DNA from: Phytoseiulus persimilis
Lineage: Eukaryota; Arthropoda; Arachnida; Mesostigmata; Phytoseiidae
NCBI GenBank assembly: GCA_037576195.1
Contig: CM075103.1
Span: forward strand, 37,523,250-37,587,249
Length of the DNA stretch: 64,000 nt
Reading direction: 5' to 3'
Shown one piece after another: positions 13,301 to 24,744 of the stretch (positions are counted from its first letter, which is position 1; every line of letters starts with the position of its first letter). Under the pieces are notes generated by a model that saw nothing but the letters and a program-made list of their open reading frames with translations, made no database searches and was not told the DNA's origin. Position numbers and translations under genes: made by a program.

Positions 13301-16300
13301 ATTTTGATCTCGCTAATGGACGGGACGTCGTTTTTTTGAACGCACGTGGACCGACATACGTATGCGCCTCACTCTCCCGCGACGTTCTTTTCCCTCATTT
13401 GAATGATTCCGATAGCCATCCTCGAGAACGCGGTAACGGCAGGGATTGCGAGGGGGAAATGAATAGCTCGTCGCTGATAATTGTCGCCGTTACCGATGGA
13501 ATGAATGCTTCCTGTTGATCCCATTGAACGTTCTTCATTCCGGAAATCAGGCGTGGGGAGAACGTAGGCCCGCCCTGCATGCTCAAGCAATTCTTCATTC
13601 TCTCCGAGTTATCTTACCTTGAAGCGAACAGGCAGAGCCGAAGTCGGCACCCGCATTCGCCCTCAACGGATGCCGGGGTTCCTGAGATGAGAATTCGATC
13701 TCCGGTCCCGCTTAGGGGTCGCGAGTCCAAGTTCAGGCGAGGGCACGTGATTCTGAATTCGGAACCACATCCATCAGTCGATATTTGCGTGAAAACGATT
13801 CCGGTCGGTACCAGCTTAGAATCCAAGATTTTCGGGATCCAGACCAGTATCCGGGGCTCTGCGCCCTCACCCGCATTCGGACTCGGACTCGAAGATTTCT
13901 TCGACCTCCAGCGCCGACCACTCTTGCGCGCATTATTGAAAAATTATTTCGAATTTCCGCGACGGAGCCTCGGAGCTCTTGCAACTTTTCCCGAGGTGAG
14001 AAAAACGCGAGCGCTCAGTTTTTCCGTCTGCTTGCGTGAAACTTCAGGGACTTTTTGACGAATTGTGATCGATTGGTTGGAAAGATACCGGGCGAGGCGA
14101 AACAAAGTTGTCAACGCGTCGGCCACACCGGAAAGGCCCCGGAAGGCGGGGCGCTCCGGAGGTTCGCCGCAAAATGCAGGTTCAGGAGCAGACACCAGAG
14201 TAGACTCACTCGCCTGCGTGCCAAGGTGCGATGACGTTGGAAGGGGTTCGAGGGGAAGAGAATGCTTGTATCCGTGCTTGAACTTGGTCGCGAACCGAAC
14301 GAGCAACAGCGGCAAAACTGCTGCTCAAGTTCATGCCTCCGAGCCGCGCAGTTAACCGCTGGCAGGCTTGCCAAGGCGCTGCCAACGATCCGTCTTGCCA
14401 ATGTCTGACTTCTCAAAGCGGAAATCCTTTCACCTCGGTCTCGTTATCCGGAAAAAGCTCTCGCGAACTTTGTCCAGTGATATTTCAGTCAAGCGAGCCG
14501 TTACTTTCCTCTATCGATTTGAATGAAAATCGTTTTTCCTGGGATGCGATGCATGGCTCGGAACATGGAAGTTTTCAGCTCTCACGACAGGAATGACCCA
14601 CCCTGACGACGACTGCTCGAGCCCCATCTACCATTGTCCCATTCGAACGCTGAAATTCGAGCGAGCGGGACGTCGTGCGACCACCGCTCGGAGGGGGGAG
14701 CGGAATCGATCGATGGTTGTGGCGGGGGGAGTTTCAGGTTGTGGAAGGCTCTAATCGTCCCAAATGGTGGAACGGACATTCAAGCAAAAAGGTTCTCGAG
14801 CCACCCTACCACCGATAAGCAATCATTAGCCTCCACAGGACTCTTCTTCTCAGCCTTTTACATCCTCTGCAATATTTCGACACTGAACTCGAATTTCAGT
14901 TGCCACTTCTCCCGCTGAGTTTCGGAGAGCTAACGAGATACTCCGAATGAGAGCGCAGATTTCCCTTCTACACGGAACACCCTGTGACATTTCAGTAGTG
15001 CTGCTTGGAATGTTCTTTTCCCGTCCGCACAGAATGCGTTGACCAGTCTCGAGCATTCTGGAGTCATTGGACATTTGACGAACGAAACCGTTCTTATTCA
15101 ATACTTCATGGGTGATTGGATGACTTTGACGCTCGCCATAGCTTCAGTGACTATCACAGCCGGTAAGAATTTCGGCTATTTCTCCTCGGGGAAAAATGAC
15201 GCTGTACTGTGCCGTGGGAAGCTCAGCCAACTCGGCGTACGCCGTGAGCCTGAAATTGCTCGGAAAAGCTAAGATTTCAGGTCTAGGCATGTCGACCTCT
15301 AGGAAGGCCCGGCGGCCGCGGCACTCTCGCTGGTCAAACATGTACTCAAGCTCTTGAATGAAGAAAATTGAAAAATCCGAACAGGAAGCTGAATGATTGT
15401 GACTTTGGGGAACGCGAATACGTTCTCCATTGGAGGTGCGTGAGAGCTAGTCGCAACGTGAAAGGCTGACTAGGAGTTCCACGAGCCGAAAAGTTTGTCA
15501 TCTGTGACTTCAGATTCATGACGTCTGAATTCAGGAAGTTGACATGGAAACGGTTGACTACGCAGACCCCGAGATCGGATACTTCCTCTCACCAAGGTCG
15601 TCCCTTGACCTCATGAAAGGAAAAGCATCACGAACATGATGGGGGTCGATAGATGGAGTCTCAATTGAACTTCGCACCAGCGCGACGCCGTTGACGAATC
15701 CACAAGCGACTCCTCAGAACTTCTCCTCAGGCCGTCACATACGACCGTGGCCAGCTGGCGACATTTTCCTCGCTCTCAGTGGGGCGGGCAACTTGGTGCG
15801 GGCCGCACGAGCTGGTTCTTGGGTCGCAGTGCAGAGCACCATCGCGACCGTGCAAACTTATGTGCCGCTACACAGATAACGTATCTCATACAGCTTTAAG
15901 TATTCGTGGGTTCCAGACATGTCTCCAAAGAGCGACATCCCGCAAAGATGAGGTTTCAAACCCAGGAGCTGTTCATTTGGAGTGAATGAGAAATCTGAGC
16001 TCCAGAAATATCACAACACCTCGATGTGACTCACGAAGACAGAACACCGAAGTGGGGAAGATCGGTGGAAATGTGGGATCTCCGCTTCCAAGGGAACGAT
16101 TCGGCGATTTCGAGCGCTTGAGTTGCGCAGAACCCGGCTCATACACAGTGGTCCACTCACGGGCCGCACTCTGCCTGACCCTGATCCAGAGCTCCTCAAA
16201 CCTACTTTGGGTTTTCGCGCATACCTGCGAACAATGTTCCCGGGGTACCCAACGAGTCCTCGATAGCCCCACTCTCCGGATCCTCCACTAGGGGGTGTGC

Positions 16301-17040
16301 GGAAGTGCGTGGCAGATGAATGGGATGGGTGAACAATACCTCAACCCTTGAGCTGGTGTTGCTCCTGGGCGTCATCCAGCGGTCACTCAATTCATCGACG
16401 AAAATTTCATTTCATATTCTGATTGGTGACCGTTATCGGGTATGCACATCTGCGGACTGATTCCTCGGCCTGAATCTCAAAGTTCGCAGCATCGAAGGTG
16501 CACAGCCGAAGATTCTATTTCCCACGTATTCCCAAGGGCTGCGCTGAAGGAAGAATTCTACACCACAGATAATGTTTTGGTTTCTTTCCAGCGCCGACGG
16601 CAAGAGTTGTCCGCCTCGATTCCTGACGGAATTCTACGTCGTTCTGCAGCCCTCCATGGAGAATCGCGCCGCCTCGGACGCAGCCAATGACGTGAGTATT
16701 CTCGTCTCGCTCGAATTATTCACACTCCGGCGTAGTATTCAAGGCATGAGCCCACCCATGTATACAGTGCATGATGGATTTTGACCAACGGATAATCAAT
16801 GAACTTCCAAGCTCGAGGGATCTCATGGAGTCCTAGGAACTGTCACACCAGCGAAGCATTCATGCGCGACTTCTTCCGCGGAAGTCGCCCTCGAGTTCGG
16901 GAGAGCTTCAATACCGAAGTTATGCGCGGAGCAATCATCTAGATTCTCATGCCGAGTACGGCATTCCCTCGCATGCTAAGGCATTCTCGTCCCCGGAAAT
17001 CTTACTGGAACTTGGGATGGACGAGACTCAAGCGATTCGA
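7360..17040. other. Long gene-poor interval
   Basis: I see no ORF with family resemblance, signal peptide or matching promoter and poly(A) signals. Scattered frames of 100-160 codons (for example 8204-8689 plus and 13579-14058 plus) lack any of these and overlap one another in several frames. A short AAAC-type repeat lies at about 9692-9716, with a further copy near 9752. Exons of a spliced gene could be missed without an alignment. Confidence 0.5.
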
Positions 17041-17049
17041 ATGTATGAG

Positions 17050-17055
17050 TTTATT
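17050..17055 (-). terminator. Poly(A) signal of the 17.1-kb secreted-protein gene
   Basis: TTTATT on the plus strand reads AATAAA on the minus strand, 87 bp beyond the stop codon. Confidence 0.65.
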
Positions 17056-17141
17056 TCTACAGACAAACACCAGTCGAGGACATGATACAACACCGGACTC
17101 ATGAAGGAGATCAGGGCTTCGGGCATTGATGTTGACTAGAT

Positions 17142-17540
17142 TCAATGGCTCCTCGCGAACGATGTTCCCTCTGTCATCTCTCGGATCAATTTCGTCTCTT
17201 CCGGAGTGAACATCCGCTCCTCTGCGTTCAGTAGCGCGTACCTGGCGGCTTGGTCGAGGTTCAGTAGGTACCTGCTGACTCCAATAACACCTCCATTGGT
17301 GTAGGCATCTCGGAGACCGTTGAAACTGTTGCGCACTCGATCGATGAAGCTGAGAGTCTGACCGATGATTTTCCCGTCGGTAGCGGGTGCTACCGTGCTG
17401 CTCAGCGATGGAGGAGCTGCAGTCGTAGAGAGCGGAACTTCAGCCAACTCTGTCTGGACATCTTCAGCTTCTGCAGTGACCGAGAGGACTGGCCCGGCGA
17501 GGAGCACGAAAACGCTGAGAGCTACAGTGAAAGATTGCAT
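17142..17540 (-). CDS. Small secreted protein, family 1 member A
   Basis: Function unknown; family not recognised. Seen: 132 residues. Residues 1-20 are a clear signal peptide with hydrophobic core LSVFVLLAGPVLS. Residues 21-58 are a Ser/Thr/Pro/Ala-rich linker. Residues 60-127 are a conserved domain predicted to be helical, with the core GVSRYLLNLDQAAR at 87-100 followed by MFTPEE. The same core ([13 protein letters not shown], then FSPD) occurs in the 20.1-kb gene, so the two are diverged paralogues. The mature protein has no cysteine. A TATA-like box and initiator lie upstream and AATAAA downstream, with no need for an intron. Inferred: an extracellular product of a specialised tissue (saliva, eggshell or cuticle are guesses). 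Confidence 0.85.
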   Translation of the reverse strand: MQSFTVALSVFVLLAGPVLSVTAEAEDVQTELAEVPLSTTAAPPSLSSTVAPATDGKIIGQTLSFIDRVRNSFNGLRDAYTNGGVIGVSRYLLNLDQAARYALLNAEERMFTPEETKLIREMTEGTSFARSH

Positions 17541-17613
17541 GATGTCGACGAAGTTCTGAGTGAGATCGCGAGTCAGCGGAAGAAGTGGGATGCGAGCTGG
17601 ACGAAGCGGGCGG

Positions 17614-17650
17614 AGTGACTTCGGTTGGGCAGCGGACCACCTTTTGTAGC
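17614..17650 (-). promoter_or_regulatory. Core promoter of the 17.1-kb gene
   Basis: On the minus strand, GCTACAAAAGG (17650-17640) is followed by the initiator TCACT with its A at 17616, which is 24 bp from the last G of the box. Predicted start site to ATG is about 76 bp. Confidence 0.65.
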
Positions 17651-18249
17651 GAAAACGAGGAGCCCTCTCCGAGCCTTCGCGAATTTTATTGGCTCAATCT
17701 CTCTCGCATCTAAGCAACGAGAGAGGAGCGATAGAACCCCCTCGCCGCTAGAGGCCCAAGTTCCAGAGCCGTCGATCAGAGAGCTTCTAGCAGACTTCGA
17801 GGGCACGTACTTACTATCTCCAATCAGGCTGAGCTGTCCTGAATGGTAGCGATGAAACCTCCCTCGAGTTCGGTCCTAATGGAGTTCAGATCGCATTCAT
17901 TCCTGAAACTGCGTTACGCCCATGTTGAAGCCAAAGTTCTCAGATTCCAACTTCAACGAATCGAGATTTACGGTTCGCAGATCAGCTCTGAGGCTTCGAG
18001 CGGTTTCCGGGTTGACTCCAGAAAGAACGAGAATTCAAGAAACCACGTCAGCTGTGTCGTGGGCACCGCTCTCCAGCGAGTTCACCCTCGAAATCCCTCA
18101 TTCCTGATCGGAATCAGTCTCAGATTCTTCCGAACACCCCTAAATAGTAGAGAACGGTGTAACTCTAGCTGATGTAGAGGATACTACTAAATTTATTCAT
18201 CACAGGGTCGTGTAGGTTTGTAGGACATACAAAGATAGAGGTAGATAAG

Positions 18250-19090
18250 TTATATACAGGGACGAACATGTGACCCGAAGCCCAGAGCGAGAGGCGTCGG
18301 GCGCAGAGTTCTTCTGACTCGTATATGTTGCTGGCTGCATCGTTCGCCGCAGTATCTACAGATGCATTCTGGCGACGCATCGTGGGAATGTTGATGCTGG
18401 CAAACGAGGTGATGGAACCCATGGACGGCTCCCCGGGACAACTGGTGTCTTTTGCCGAAGCTGATCCCTTTCCAGTTGGTCATCGTCATTGCAGGCGTGG
18501 TGTAGAAAGCCGGGCTGACCGCTGACTTCTTACTGTTCTTGATCTCGATAAACTTCCTGAACTCGGCCGTCTCCTCGAGAGCGAATTGCGACTTGATTTC
18601 TTCGACGAAGAAGGGCGTGTCGGCGAGGAGGTAGACCATTCGGTTCGGAGCATTGATGTGTATTCGATTTTCTATGTTTGTGGCGAAGCACGAGCCGGTT
18701 GTTGAGAGATGTATCCCGAGATAGGTGAACCCCGATGAGTACTGGATGGGTGTTCCATCCAGTCTCAGGGTATCGTCGGCAGCGAAACCTCCCCCGTTTC
18801 GGGACTTCTGTCTTCAATCTAGAGCAGTGGTTCTCAAAGTGGTCGATCTCCGGTTCACAGAGGTGATGCCGGGGTAGATTCGACCATACTTCTTGGCGTC
18901 CACGTGGGTGGATCAAGGGTCGACGGTCGATCCCCTGGGGGACAGCAGTCCATAAACTTCAACGGAGGCGCCTAGGGGGTCGATGGGTCAGTGGAGTTTT
19001 AGAACCACTGATCTAGAGGATACACGACCGCAGTCACAACCACTGAACGGGGAGCGAAAATGTATGTGAACGTCGGCTCGGGGGTGGTTA
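18250..19090 (-). pseudogene. Decayed non-LTR retrotransposon RT fragment
   Basis: Seen: an open minus-strand frame from 18813 to 18250 carries YLGIHLSTTGSCF, ADTPFFVEE and a C-terminal CCHC-type finger (CRYCGERC...H). Each aligns in order with the intact-looking copy at 33.0-33.8 kb (YLGIRLQTTGTCF, IDTPFVEI, CTFCGEGC...H). About 75 residues between the first two blocks are missing here. Upstream, a frame-shifted LKTEVPKRG piece continues the match to the region before YLGI across the MITE at 18825-19010, and TYIFAP near 19060 may be a relic of the YADD region. Dead element; clade within Jockey/R1/I-like elements not settled. Confidence 0.75.
18825..19010. mobile_element. hAT-type MITE, 186 bp
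   Basis: Begins CAGTGGTTCTCAAA and ends in the inverted TTTAGAACCACTG, the well-known hAT terminal motif. It is flanked by a perfect 8-bp target-site duplication ATCTAGAG (18817-18824 and 19011-19018), the hallmark of hAT insertion. There is no coding capacity. It was inserted into the RT fragment and so is younger than it. Confidence 0.92.
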
Positions 19091-19976
19091 AACCTGTGCT
19101 CACAGGCCAACGTCGGGGGGACGAATTTCTGAGAAATAGGTTGCGGCCGATCTTTCTGGAACTGTTCTCGATTTCGTTCAGCTCGGTTTTGAGAGCTTAT
19201 GCCAATAAACTCGGGAAGGTGCGAGATCCGGACTCAGTCGCTCTGCAGCTGGTATTTCCAACTCTCTTCGAAGCATTCGCAGGAGAATCCGCCAACGTGT
19301 CTCGGAACTATCTGCTAACTCAAAAGGATGTGTCTCATGCTGATTCATGATGATGATGATTTCTGGTAGCAATGATCGCCCCACGGTCCTTCACGTTCCT
19401 ATGAGCATCGATCCGAGGATCAATTCTACGAATCATTGCGTACGTCATCAGGTCTTATCAAATCTCGATCACCGACGAGATGTTCGAGGGGTTCGCACTC
19501 CAAGTGGGGATGTAGTTGGCGCTGTTTCGAGCCTGAGCTCAAACCCTGGGCGGGACGTTCGATGCTTCCGCCTGACCGTCTGGCATCACCGCCAACGGTC
19601 CCGTTTCGCGAATGCTTTCAATTCCGCTTAGGCCTCCTGTACGAGCGGTGTGCTTCTCATCATTATTTTCCCCGACCTCCGACCACGGATTCCGTCCTTC
19701 GAGAGCTCACAACTGACCGCTATCGTAGAACGAGATCGCTCTGGAATTCCGGCTCATCGCCGTTGCTCGCTCCCGAAAAATTCGATATCCAAGTCTGTGA
19801 GTCCTTTGTCGGCTTGAGGACTTCGCTGTCGCAGGCTTGGTGGATGGGAGAGGAGGAGGAGGAAGGAGTCGAATTACTCTCCCGAAATCGATCTTGGAGT
19901 TGTTTTCAGCTCCGTCGGCTATGCAGCTGGAGGGGTTTGGAATGAAAACTTGCGGGAAATTTTCGTTTACGAACAG

Positions 19977-19982
19977 TTTATT
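19977..19982 (-). terminator. Poly(A) signal of the 20.1-kb gene
   Basis: AATAAA on the minus strand, about 120 bp after the stop codon, in the context CAGTTTATTG on the plus strand, similar to the other genes of this cluster. Confidence 0.6.
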
Positions 19983-20101
19983 GTACTCAGCTCTTTCTCG
20001 ACGATATTTTGAGCACTTGAATATCCTCATGCAACGTTTTGGCAGAATGAAACCGGGAGACGGGCGGAATAGGATTCGGGAGCATGGGGTGTTTTGCAGG
20101 T

Positions 20102-20917
20102 CTACTGCGATCGGAACTCTCGGAGAATCGGCAGCTTTCGCACACGTTGGACAATCTTCACGACGTCCGGGGAGAAGGTTGAGAGGTCCGCTCTGAGAAT
20201 GGACCTTTTGGTGGCCGGATCGAGGTTCAGGATGTACCTAGTAACGCCCAAGAGACCTCGAGCGCGGAAGATCTTCGCGATCTCCTCGATCTGCTTTTGC
20301 AGTCTGGCGAGAATGCCGGGGTTCCGAGCTGGGGCTTTGGTGGTGCTTAGGAATACTTCGGGAGCCGGCGTGAGCTCCATTTCAGCGGGAGCCGGCGTGA
20401 GCTCCATTTCAGTGGGAGCCGGCGTGAGCTCCATTTCAGCGGGAGCCGGCGTGAGCTCCATTTCAGCGGGAGCCGGCGTGAGCTCCATTTCAGTGGGAGC
20501 CGGCGTGAGCTCCATTTCAGCGGGAGCCGGCGTGAGCTCCATTTCAGTGGGAGCCGGCGTGAGCTCCATTTCAGCGGGAGCCGGCGTGAGCTCCATTTCA
20601 GCGGGAGCCGGCGTGAGATCCATTTCAGCGGGAGCCGGCGTGGTGTCGGAGATTTCTACCAGCGCCGTGGTCACGGGGATCTCGGGGACTGGAGTGTTCA
20701 CAGGAGCAACGGTGGGTCTCAGCGGCACTATGATGACCTCATCATCACTCGGCTCCACGACCTCGACGATGTTTGAAACGTCCATCGGAGGAGCCTGAGT
20801 CGGTGGAAGCGAGCCGCCCGCCGGATCGTCCTGCGAGATCGCTGTGTTGTTGGCTTCCGAGAGAACCGGGGTCGCGAGCAGGAGCACGACGCCGAGAACG
20901 GCCGAGATGAAACGCAT
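20102..20917 (-). CDS. Secreted repeat protein, family 1 member B
   Basis: Function unknown. The frame is open further upstream to 21262, but the start at 20917 is chosen because it begins a signal peptide ([20 protein letters not shown], residues 1-20) and lies downstream of the TATA/initiator pair. The protein has 271 residues. Residues 21-92 are an acidic, Pro/Thr-rich region. Residues 93-182 are ten tandem nine-residue units of type TPAPAEMEL, with Ala or Thr at position 5 and Asp in the first unit. Residues about 195-265 form the conserved family domain, with [13 protein letters not shown] and FSPD matching the 17.1-kb gene. No cysteines. The Pro/Thr/Glu repeat suggests an extended, possibly O-glycosylated spacer, which is inference. 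The repeat number is probably polymorphic. Confidence 0.87.
   Translation of the reverse strand: MRFISAVLGVVLLLATPVLSEANNTAISQDDPAGGSLPPTQAPPMDVSNIVEVVEPSDDEVIIVPLRPTVAPVNTPVPEIPVTTALVEISDTTPAPAEMDLTPAPAEMELTPAPAEMELTPAPTEMELTPAPAEMELTPAPTEMELTPAPAEMELTPAPAEMELTPAPTEMELTPAPAEMELTPAPEVFLSTTKAPARNPGILARLQKQIEEIAKIFRARGLLGVTRYILNLDPATKRSILRADLSTFSPDVVKIVQRVRKLPILREFRSQ
20371..20640 (-). repeat. Ten-copy 27-bp coding minisatellite
   Basis: Ten head-to-tail 27-bp units, all in frame and almost identical. The main variant is one C/T position (AGCGGG or AGTGGG on the plus strand) that switches Ala to Thr. A terminal unit has GAGATC in place of GAGCTC, giving Asp. The Ala/Thr order along the protein is A A A T A T A A T A, which suggests some amplification of two- or three-unit blocks. 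Confidence 0.97.
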
Positions 20918-21006
20918 GATGTCGAATGCGTGCGAGAGTGTCCGGTGAAGTTCGGAAGACAGCGGAAGGAACGGGTCCGAGATGAAGCCGGATAGATCTG
21001 GAGGCA

Positions 21007-21043
21007 ACTGACGCGAACAAGGTTTGAGAGATCCTTTTCTAGC
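21007..21043 (-). promoter_or_regulatory. Core promoter of the 20.1-kb gene
   Basis: On the minus strand, GCTAGAAAAGG (21043-21033) is followed by a perfect arthropod initiator TCAGT with its A at 21009, 24 bp after the box. The ATG is about 92 bp downstream. Confidence 0.7.
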
Positions 21044-21262
21044 TCTCGAAGTAGCCGTTTCGTTCTCTCCGAAAGCGTGCATCCGCGGTGTCTCTCTTTC
21101 CAGCGTCCCCCTCCGTTGAACCCCACCATCGATCACCAGGTGCCCCGCTTGAGCTTCCAGGTGTAACCGAATCGAAATTTTCTGATGCCCGAACCGGTGA
21201 ACCAATCGAGGTATTCCGGTGCCCCCGCAAAACAAACCTAAGACTTCTGCGATCTCGGACAA

Positions 21263-23640
21263 GAATGCAGGTTCTTGAGTTGCTTTGGTGGAGCACTCTC
21301 CCGAATTGGATGCTTCTCATAAACATTCGTGGATGCAGCAAGGCGAGTTCTTGCGAAATTATTCGTGACCATCGTTTACTGAGGGGTAAGGTTTCCAGCT
21401 TCCCTTCGCCCCTTGTCTCGAGGAGCATTCATTGATATCCTGAGTTCCGTAATCATTGATTCTATAATCCTGTCCGAAGTTCAAAACATCGCTTGGAAGC
21501 ACAAGCCCGTCGTCATGAACGCTCCTCCAGTCCATCCGAAAGATTCCTGGACGGAATCGTCCGTTTTATCTTCATCGTCCTTCATTCATTTCCATCGACA
21601 GATGTTATCAGAGCAAAGTTGAAAGGAGCGACCTCCCACGTGCTTCAGCTGCGCGGCGTTTTTTGAACAGAGCTCTAGCGAAATGTTTCGGCAACTGCTC
21701 TCATCGTGGTTGGGTTCCCGATGCAGAACTGATTCGTTTTCTCATTGATCTCCTCAACTCGGAACTCGGGAGTTGTTTCGAGCCCTCGGAGTGTCTCCTC
21801 GACAATTTTCGTACTCGCCGCAGGCGGCATCTCCTTCGATTCCGGTGTAGCAATCGTCTCCGGCAAGCATGCGAAACGAGCTCGTATGTAGACGAGATTC
21901 TCTGAAGAGCTGCTGACCCACCTTGTGCGAAATTCTGAACACTTGTTCCGTCATCCTCGTCCTATGAATCTGTCAACACCCGATGCGAACGAATCGGAGT
22001 TGTCAGAATAGTGAACGGCTGCGACTGGCCCCGTTCCCACCTCGTTATGATTGGTCGAGGTGGTAGCGGTGCGCGATCCCACCCAGCACCGTATTGCGAC
22101 AGCGAACTCCAAGAAATAAAAACGAAAACCCGTTGGCAAGCCGCTTGGGCACTTCAGAAACATGTGCAGCGTTAGTATAATGTGTGACCTTTTCGAAGAA
22201 ATCACCTTTGGGGCAGTTACAGGTGAGCAGCGCAGTCGGTAACCATTAGCAGAACTTTGCTATGCTGGATCCGCGCCGGCTGAAGAGTCGCCAACAAGTT
22301 TGAGTTCGCTCGGGCCATCGTGGAACGGTTGGTCTTCCCTTTACAGTCGGGGCTCGACAGGAAACTTCCCTTCCAGTCGTTCCGAGCGTACGAAGCATTG
22401 TCTGCGCGCCGAAACGGCCGCTCACACTCTTCGTTTGGTTCATAAATAACCAAACATGTTTATTCGCTAAGCAACTATTTCTGGCTGCCAACATCTGCTC
22501 AGAGACTGGCTTGATGTATTTCAATCTAAGAGTAAGTGGGGATTTGATGTTTTGATGATTCCTCTCCTCGGCTTCGGCTAGTCGAGATCATCGGCACAGT
22601 ATGTCCGCACAGAGGAGTGCGTCACCATCCTGACTCGGCTTCTCTGAAGCCCCGTGGAACGGGACGAGCTTGGCCGTGCTCGTTGATGACGTCTATTCGA
22701 ACCCTCCTTCTCATGACCGTGTTCTTCTTCCCGTTCAAAAGCTACTGCACTCGAGAATTTCTTTCCGCGTTGATTTCCTTCTCCAGAATCTCGCAGTGGA
22801 GAAGTCCACCATCGGCTGAGATGATATCACGAAACATTTTACGAGACCAATCGCTCGCCGACGACAGGAAGCTTTGACAGACGGCATCCTCAGACTCGCC
22901 ACACGGAAACGGGACAGAGCTCGACTAAGTGACGCTTCGTTAATCGAAGAATTGAGCCATCACAATTCAACGACGAGAAATCGTCCTTAAACGAGACGAG
23001 GTCAGTACGGTGTCGATTCTCGACAGCAGAGGAATTCCCGATCGAAGTGGAACGGTGCTTGCGAGCGTTGTTCATCGGATTTGACCGGGAATCCTGAAAC
23101 ATCCAGCCTTCCGATTCGAGCACATCTGTTCTGAAGCTTATCTACTGCATTTCTGAACAGAGGATCGCAGATTATGCATTGTCATGCAATTCATGCATTT
23201 CGCATGTACGTACGCAATCTGGTGTCGACATCGTCCATGCAGCCTCTTGTGTGTATGAGACTCAAAATCAGTGTGTCACATTCTGGTTCGTTCCAATTTG
23301 AGTGAATTCTCCTAAATCCCTCTCACCGTAATTGAGGAGCCCAGACGCAAAACGTCGTAACTCCAGAATCCTGAAAGTCAAGTGGTCAGTCAGAAATTCA
23401 TCGAACCGATTCTCGACAACGTTAGTTTGCGCGTTTTCCGAGACCCTTCACTCCCTGTCTCTCTCCACTTCTTTCGTTCCCTGGAAGCATGCAAAATAAT
23501 GTTGTCGGAACTCGGTTCGATAGATTTCGACTGACAGTACTACTTTGGGAAATTTGGAGTTGCGACGTTTCGCATCTGGGCTCTTCAATTACTGCCAACG
23601 AGCCATGAAGCAATCATAGGATTTCCGATCTCAGCTAGAA
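21263..23640. other. Spacer between the two secreted-gene pairs
   Basis: No confident gene. Two short minus-strand frames have coding-like codon use but no recognisable product: 21675-21866, and a frame without its own start ending at 22742-22744. An ATGCA-rich patch lies at about 23174-23215. Confidence 0.4.
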
Positions 23641-23667
23641 CTCAGGTGGGGTCTGTTTACTTAGAAG

Positions 23668-23673
23668 TTTATT
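23668..23673 (-). terminator. Poly(A) signal of the 23.8-kb gene
   Basis: AATAAA on the minus strand, 107 bp after the stop codon. The surrounding AGAAGTTTATTGCTTCG is nearly identical to the 3' end of the 27.4-kb gene (AGAAGTTTATTGTTTCG), supporting duplication of the whole transcription unit. Confidence 0.75.
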
Positions 23674-23779
23674 GCTTCGATAGATTTCTTTCATACAATA
23701 TACTAAATATTCGAATGCCGGGGATTCCGTCCTTGACAGAATTTCACCGGGATCACAGGGTTCATGATAGAAAATTTCT

Positions 23780-24643
23780 TCAGTTAGAATCCGCAAAATC
23801 GTCGAAAGCCGACGTGTCCCCCTCCAGGCCGAGAACTCGCGGTTCCGCCTCCAATGCGAGACTCCTCGCTCGGTGATCCAACGGCAAGAAGTAACTTCTG
23901 ACGGAGGTGGAGACGGCTTCCTTGAGCCGAACTAGATGCTCTTTCAATCCCTTGGTGAACCTCAGAATCGGTTTCTCGACGGCGCTGCCGTCAGCTGATG
24001 CGGTGACGGTTTCTCCGACGTCGAAATTCTTCGGCTTGAACACTTCCATCCCCGTCGCGCTGACCATACATCCGCGCTGCTCGAGCAACGCGCGGAACCC
24101 GAGGAAATCGGAATACATCTCGGAGTAGATTTTCTCGATCTTAGCGAGGAGTTCTCCTCGTCGCCGGTTGTAGCGGTGGATCAGGTCGATGAAGAAGTCT
24201 TGATTGACGTCCCCCGGGATCTCGAGCTCATCCGTGTCCTCGTCCTCGAATCTGAACTCATGCACTCCGGTGAGGTCGAAGACGAGGGCTGCCCGCGAGA
24301 CGACGCGTCTGTTTAGGTTGAAAACTTCTTCCTTGATTTCTGAACGGAGCGCGCGAGCCTCGGCGAGACGCGTCTTGAACTTGGTGGTGAAGAAGACAAC
24401 GCTGTTCAAGACGTCATCGTCGAAGTTGTCGGTGGCGACGTAAAGAACGACCGTTTTCGTCAGCCTGATCGAGGTGTCCAGCTTGTTATCAATCACAGAG
24501 TCGGGGGTGATGAACACGTCCGACACCGCTGTTTCCGGCGGGGCTCTGGTCGACACTGTCCAGCGATCGGAAGTCATTGGCTTCGCAAGAGCAGAAGCAA
24601 CGAGCAGCAGAAGCATGCCGACGATCGCTCCGAGGGTACACAT
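23780..24643 (-). CDS. Secreted protein, family 2 member C
   Basis: Function unknown; family not recognised. 287 residues. Residues 1-20 are a signal peptide (core GMLLLLVASALA). Two blocks are shared with the 27.4-kb gene. Block one (about 75-110) has DDDVL...RSEI..E.F.L. Block two (about 157-209) has YNRRRGELLAKIE...LGFR...KPKNFD and is predicted to be helical, possibly coiled coil. The mature protein has one cysteine (192) and is rich in charged residues. The start is supported by the signal peptide and by a promoter 86 bp upstream. The single uninterrupted frame needs no intron. Inferred: an extracellular structural or secretory-gland protein; an enzyme is unlikely, as no catalytic motif is seen. 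Confidence 0.87.
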   Translation of the reverse strand: MCTLGAIVGMLLLLVASALAKPMTSDRWTVSTRAPPETAVSDVFITPDSVIDNKLDTSIRLTKTVVLYVATDNFDDDVLNSVVFFTTKFKTRLAEARALRSEIKEEVFNLNRRVVSRAALVFDLTGVHEFRFEDEDTDELEIPGDVNQDFFIDLIHRYNRRRGELLAKIEKIYSEMYSDFLGFRALLEQRGCMVSATGMEVFKPKNFDVGETVTASADGSAVEKPILRFTKGLKEHLVRLKEAVSTSVRSYFLPLDHRARSLALEAEPRVLGLEGDTSAFDDFADSN

Positions 24644-24701
24644 GTTGGGATTCTGGATTGCAAACCACGAGAGAACACGAGCCGGAGACGAAGAGAGCCG
24701 A

Positions 24702-24738
24702 AGTCGAATGATATGGTGGATGTGGGGTCCTTTTATGC
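24702..24738 (-). promoter_or_regulatory. Core promoter of the 23.8-kb gene
   Basis: On the minus strand, GCATAAAAGG (24738-24729) is a good TATA box. Initiator candidates are TCATT with A at 24709 (20 bp from the box) or a weaker CGACT with A at 24704 (25 bp, matching the spacing in the other three genes). Confidence 0.6.
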
Positions 24739-24744
24739 ATGGAC

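Noticed and set aside
20094..20798. 234-codon plus-strand ORF with GAGVSSIS repeats
   Set aside because: It is the antisense of the TPAPAEMEL minisatellite; the minus strand has the signal peptide, promoter, poly(A) signal and a paralogue.
22742..22926. Minus-strand frame of about 60 codons with CGESEDAVCQSF and SADGGLLHCEILEKEI
   Set aside because: Coding-like, but no start codon at its head, weak acceptor and no family match; too little to call a gene.
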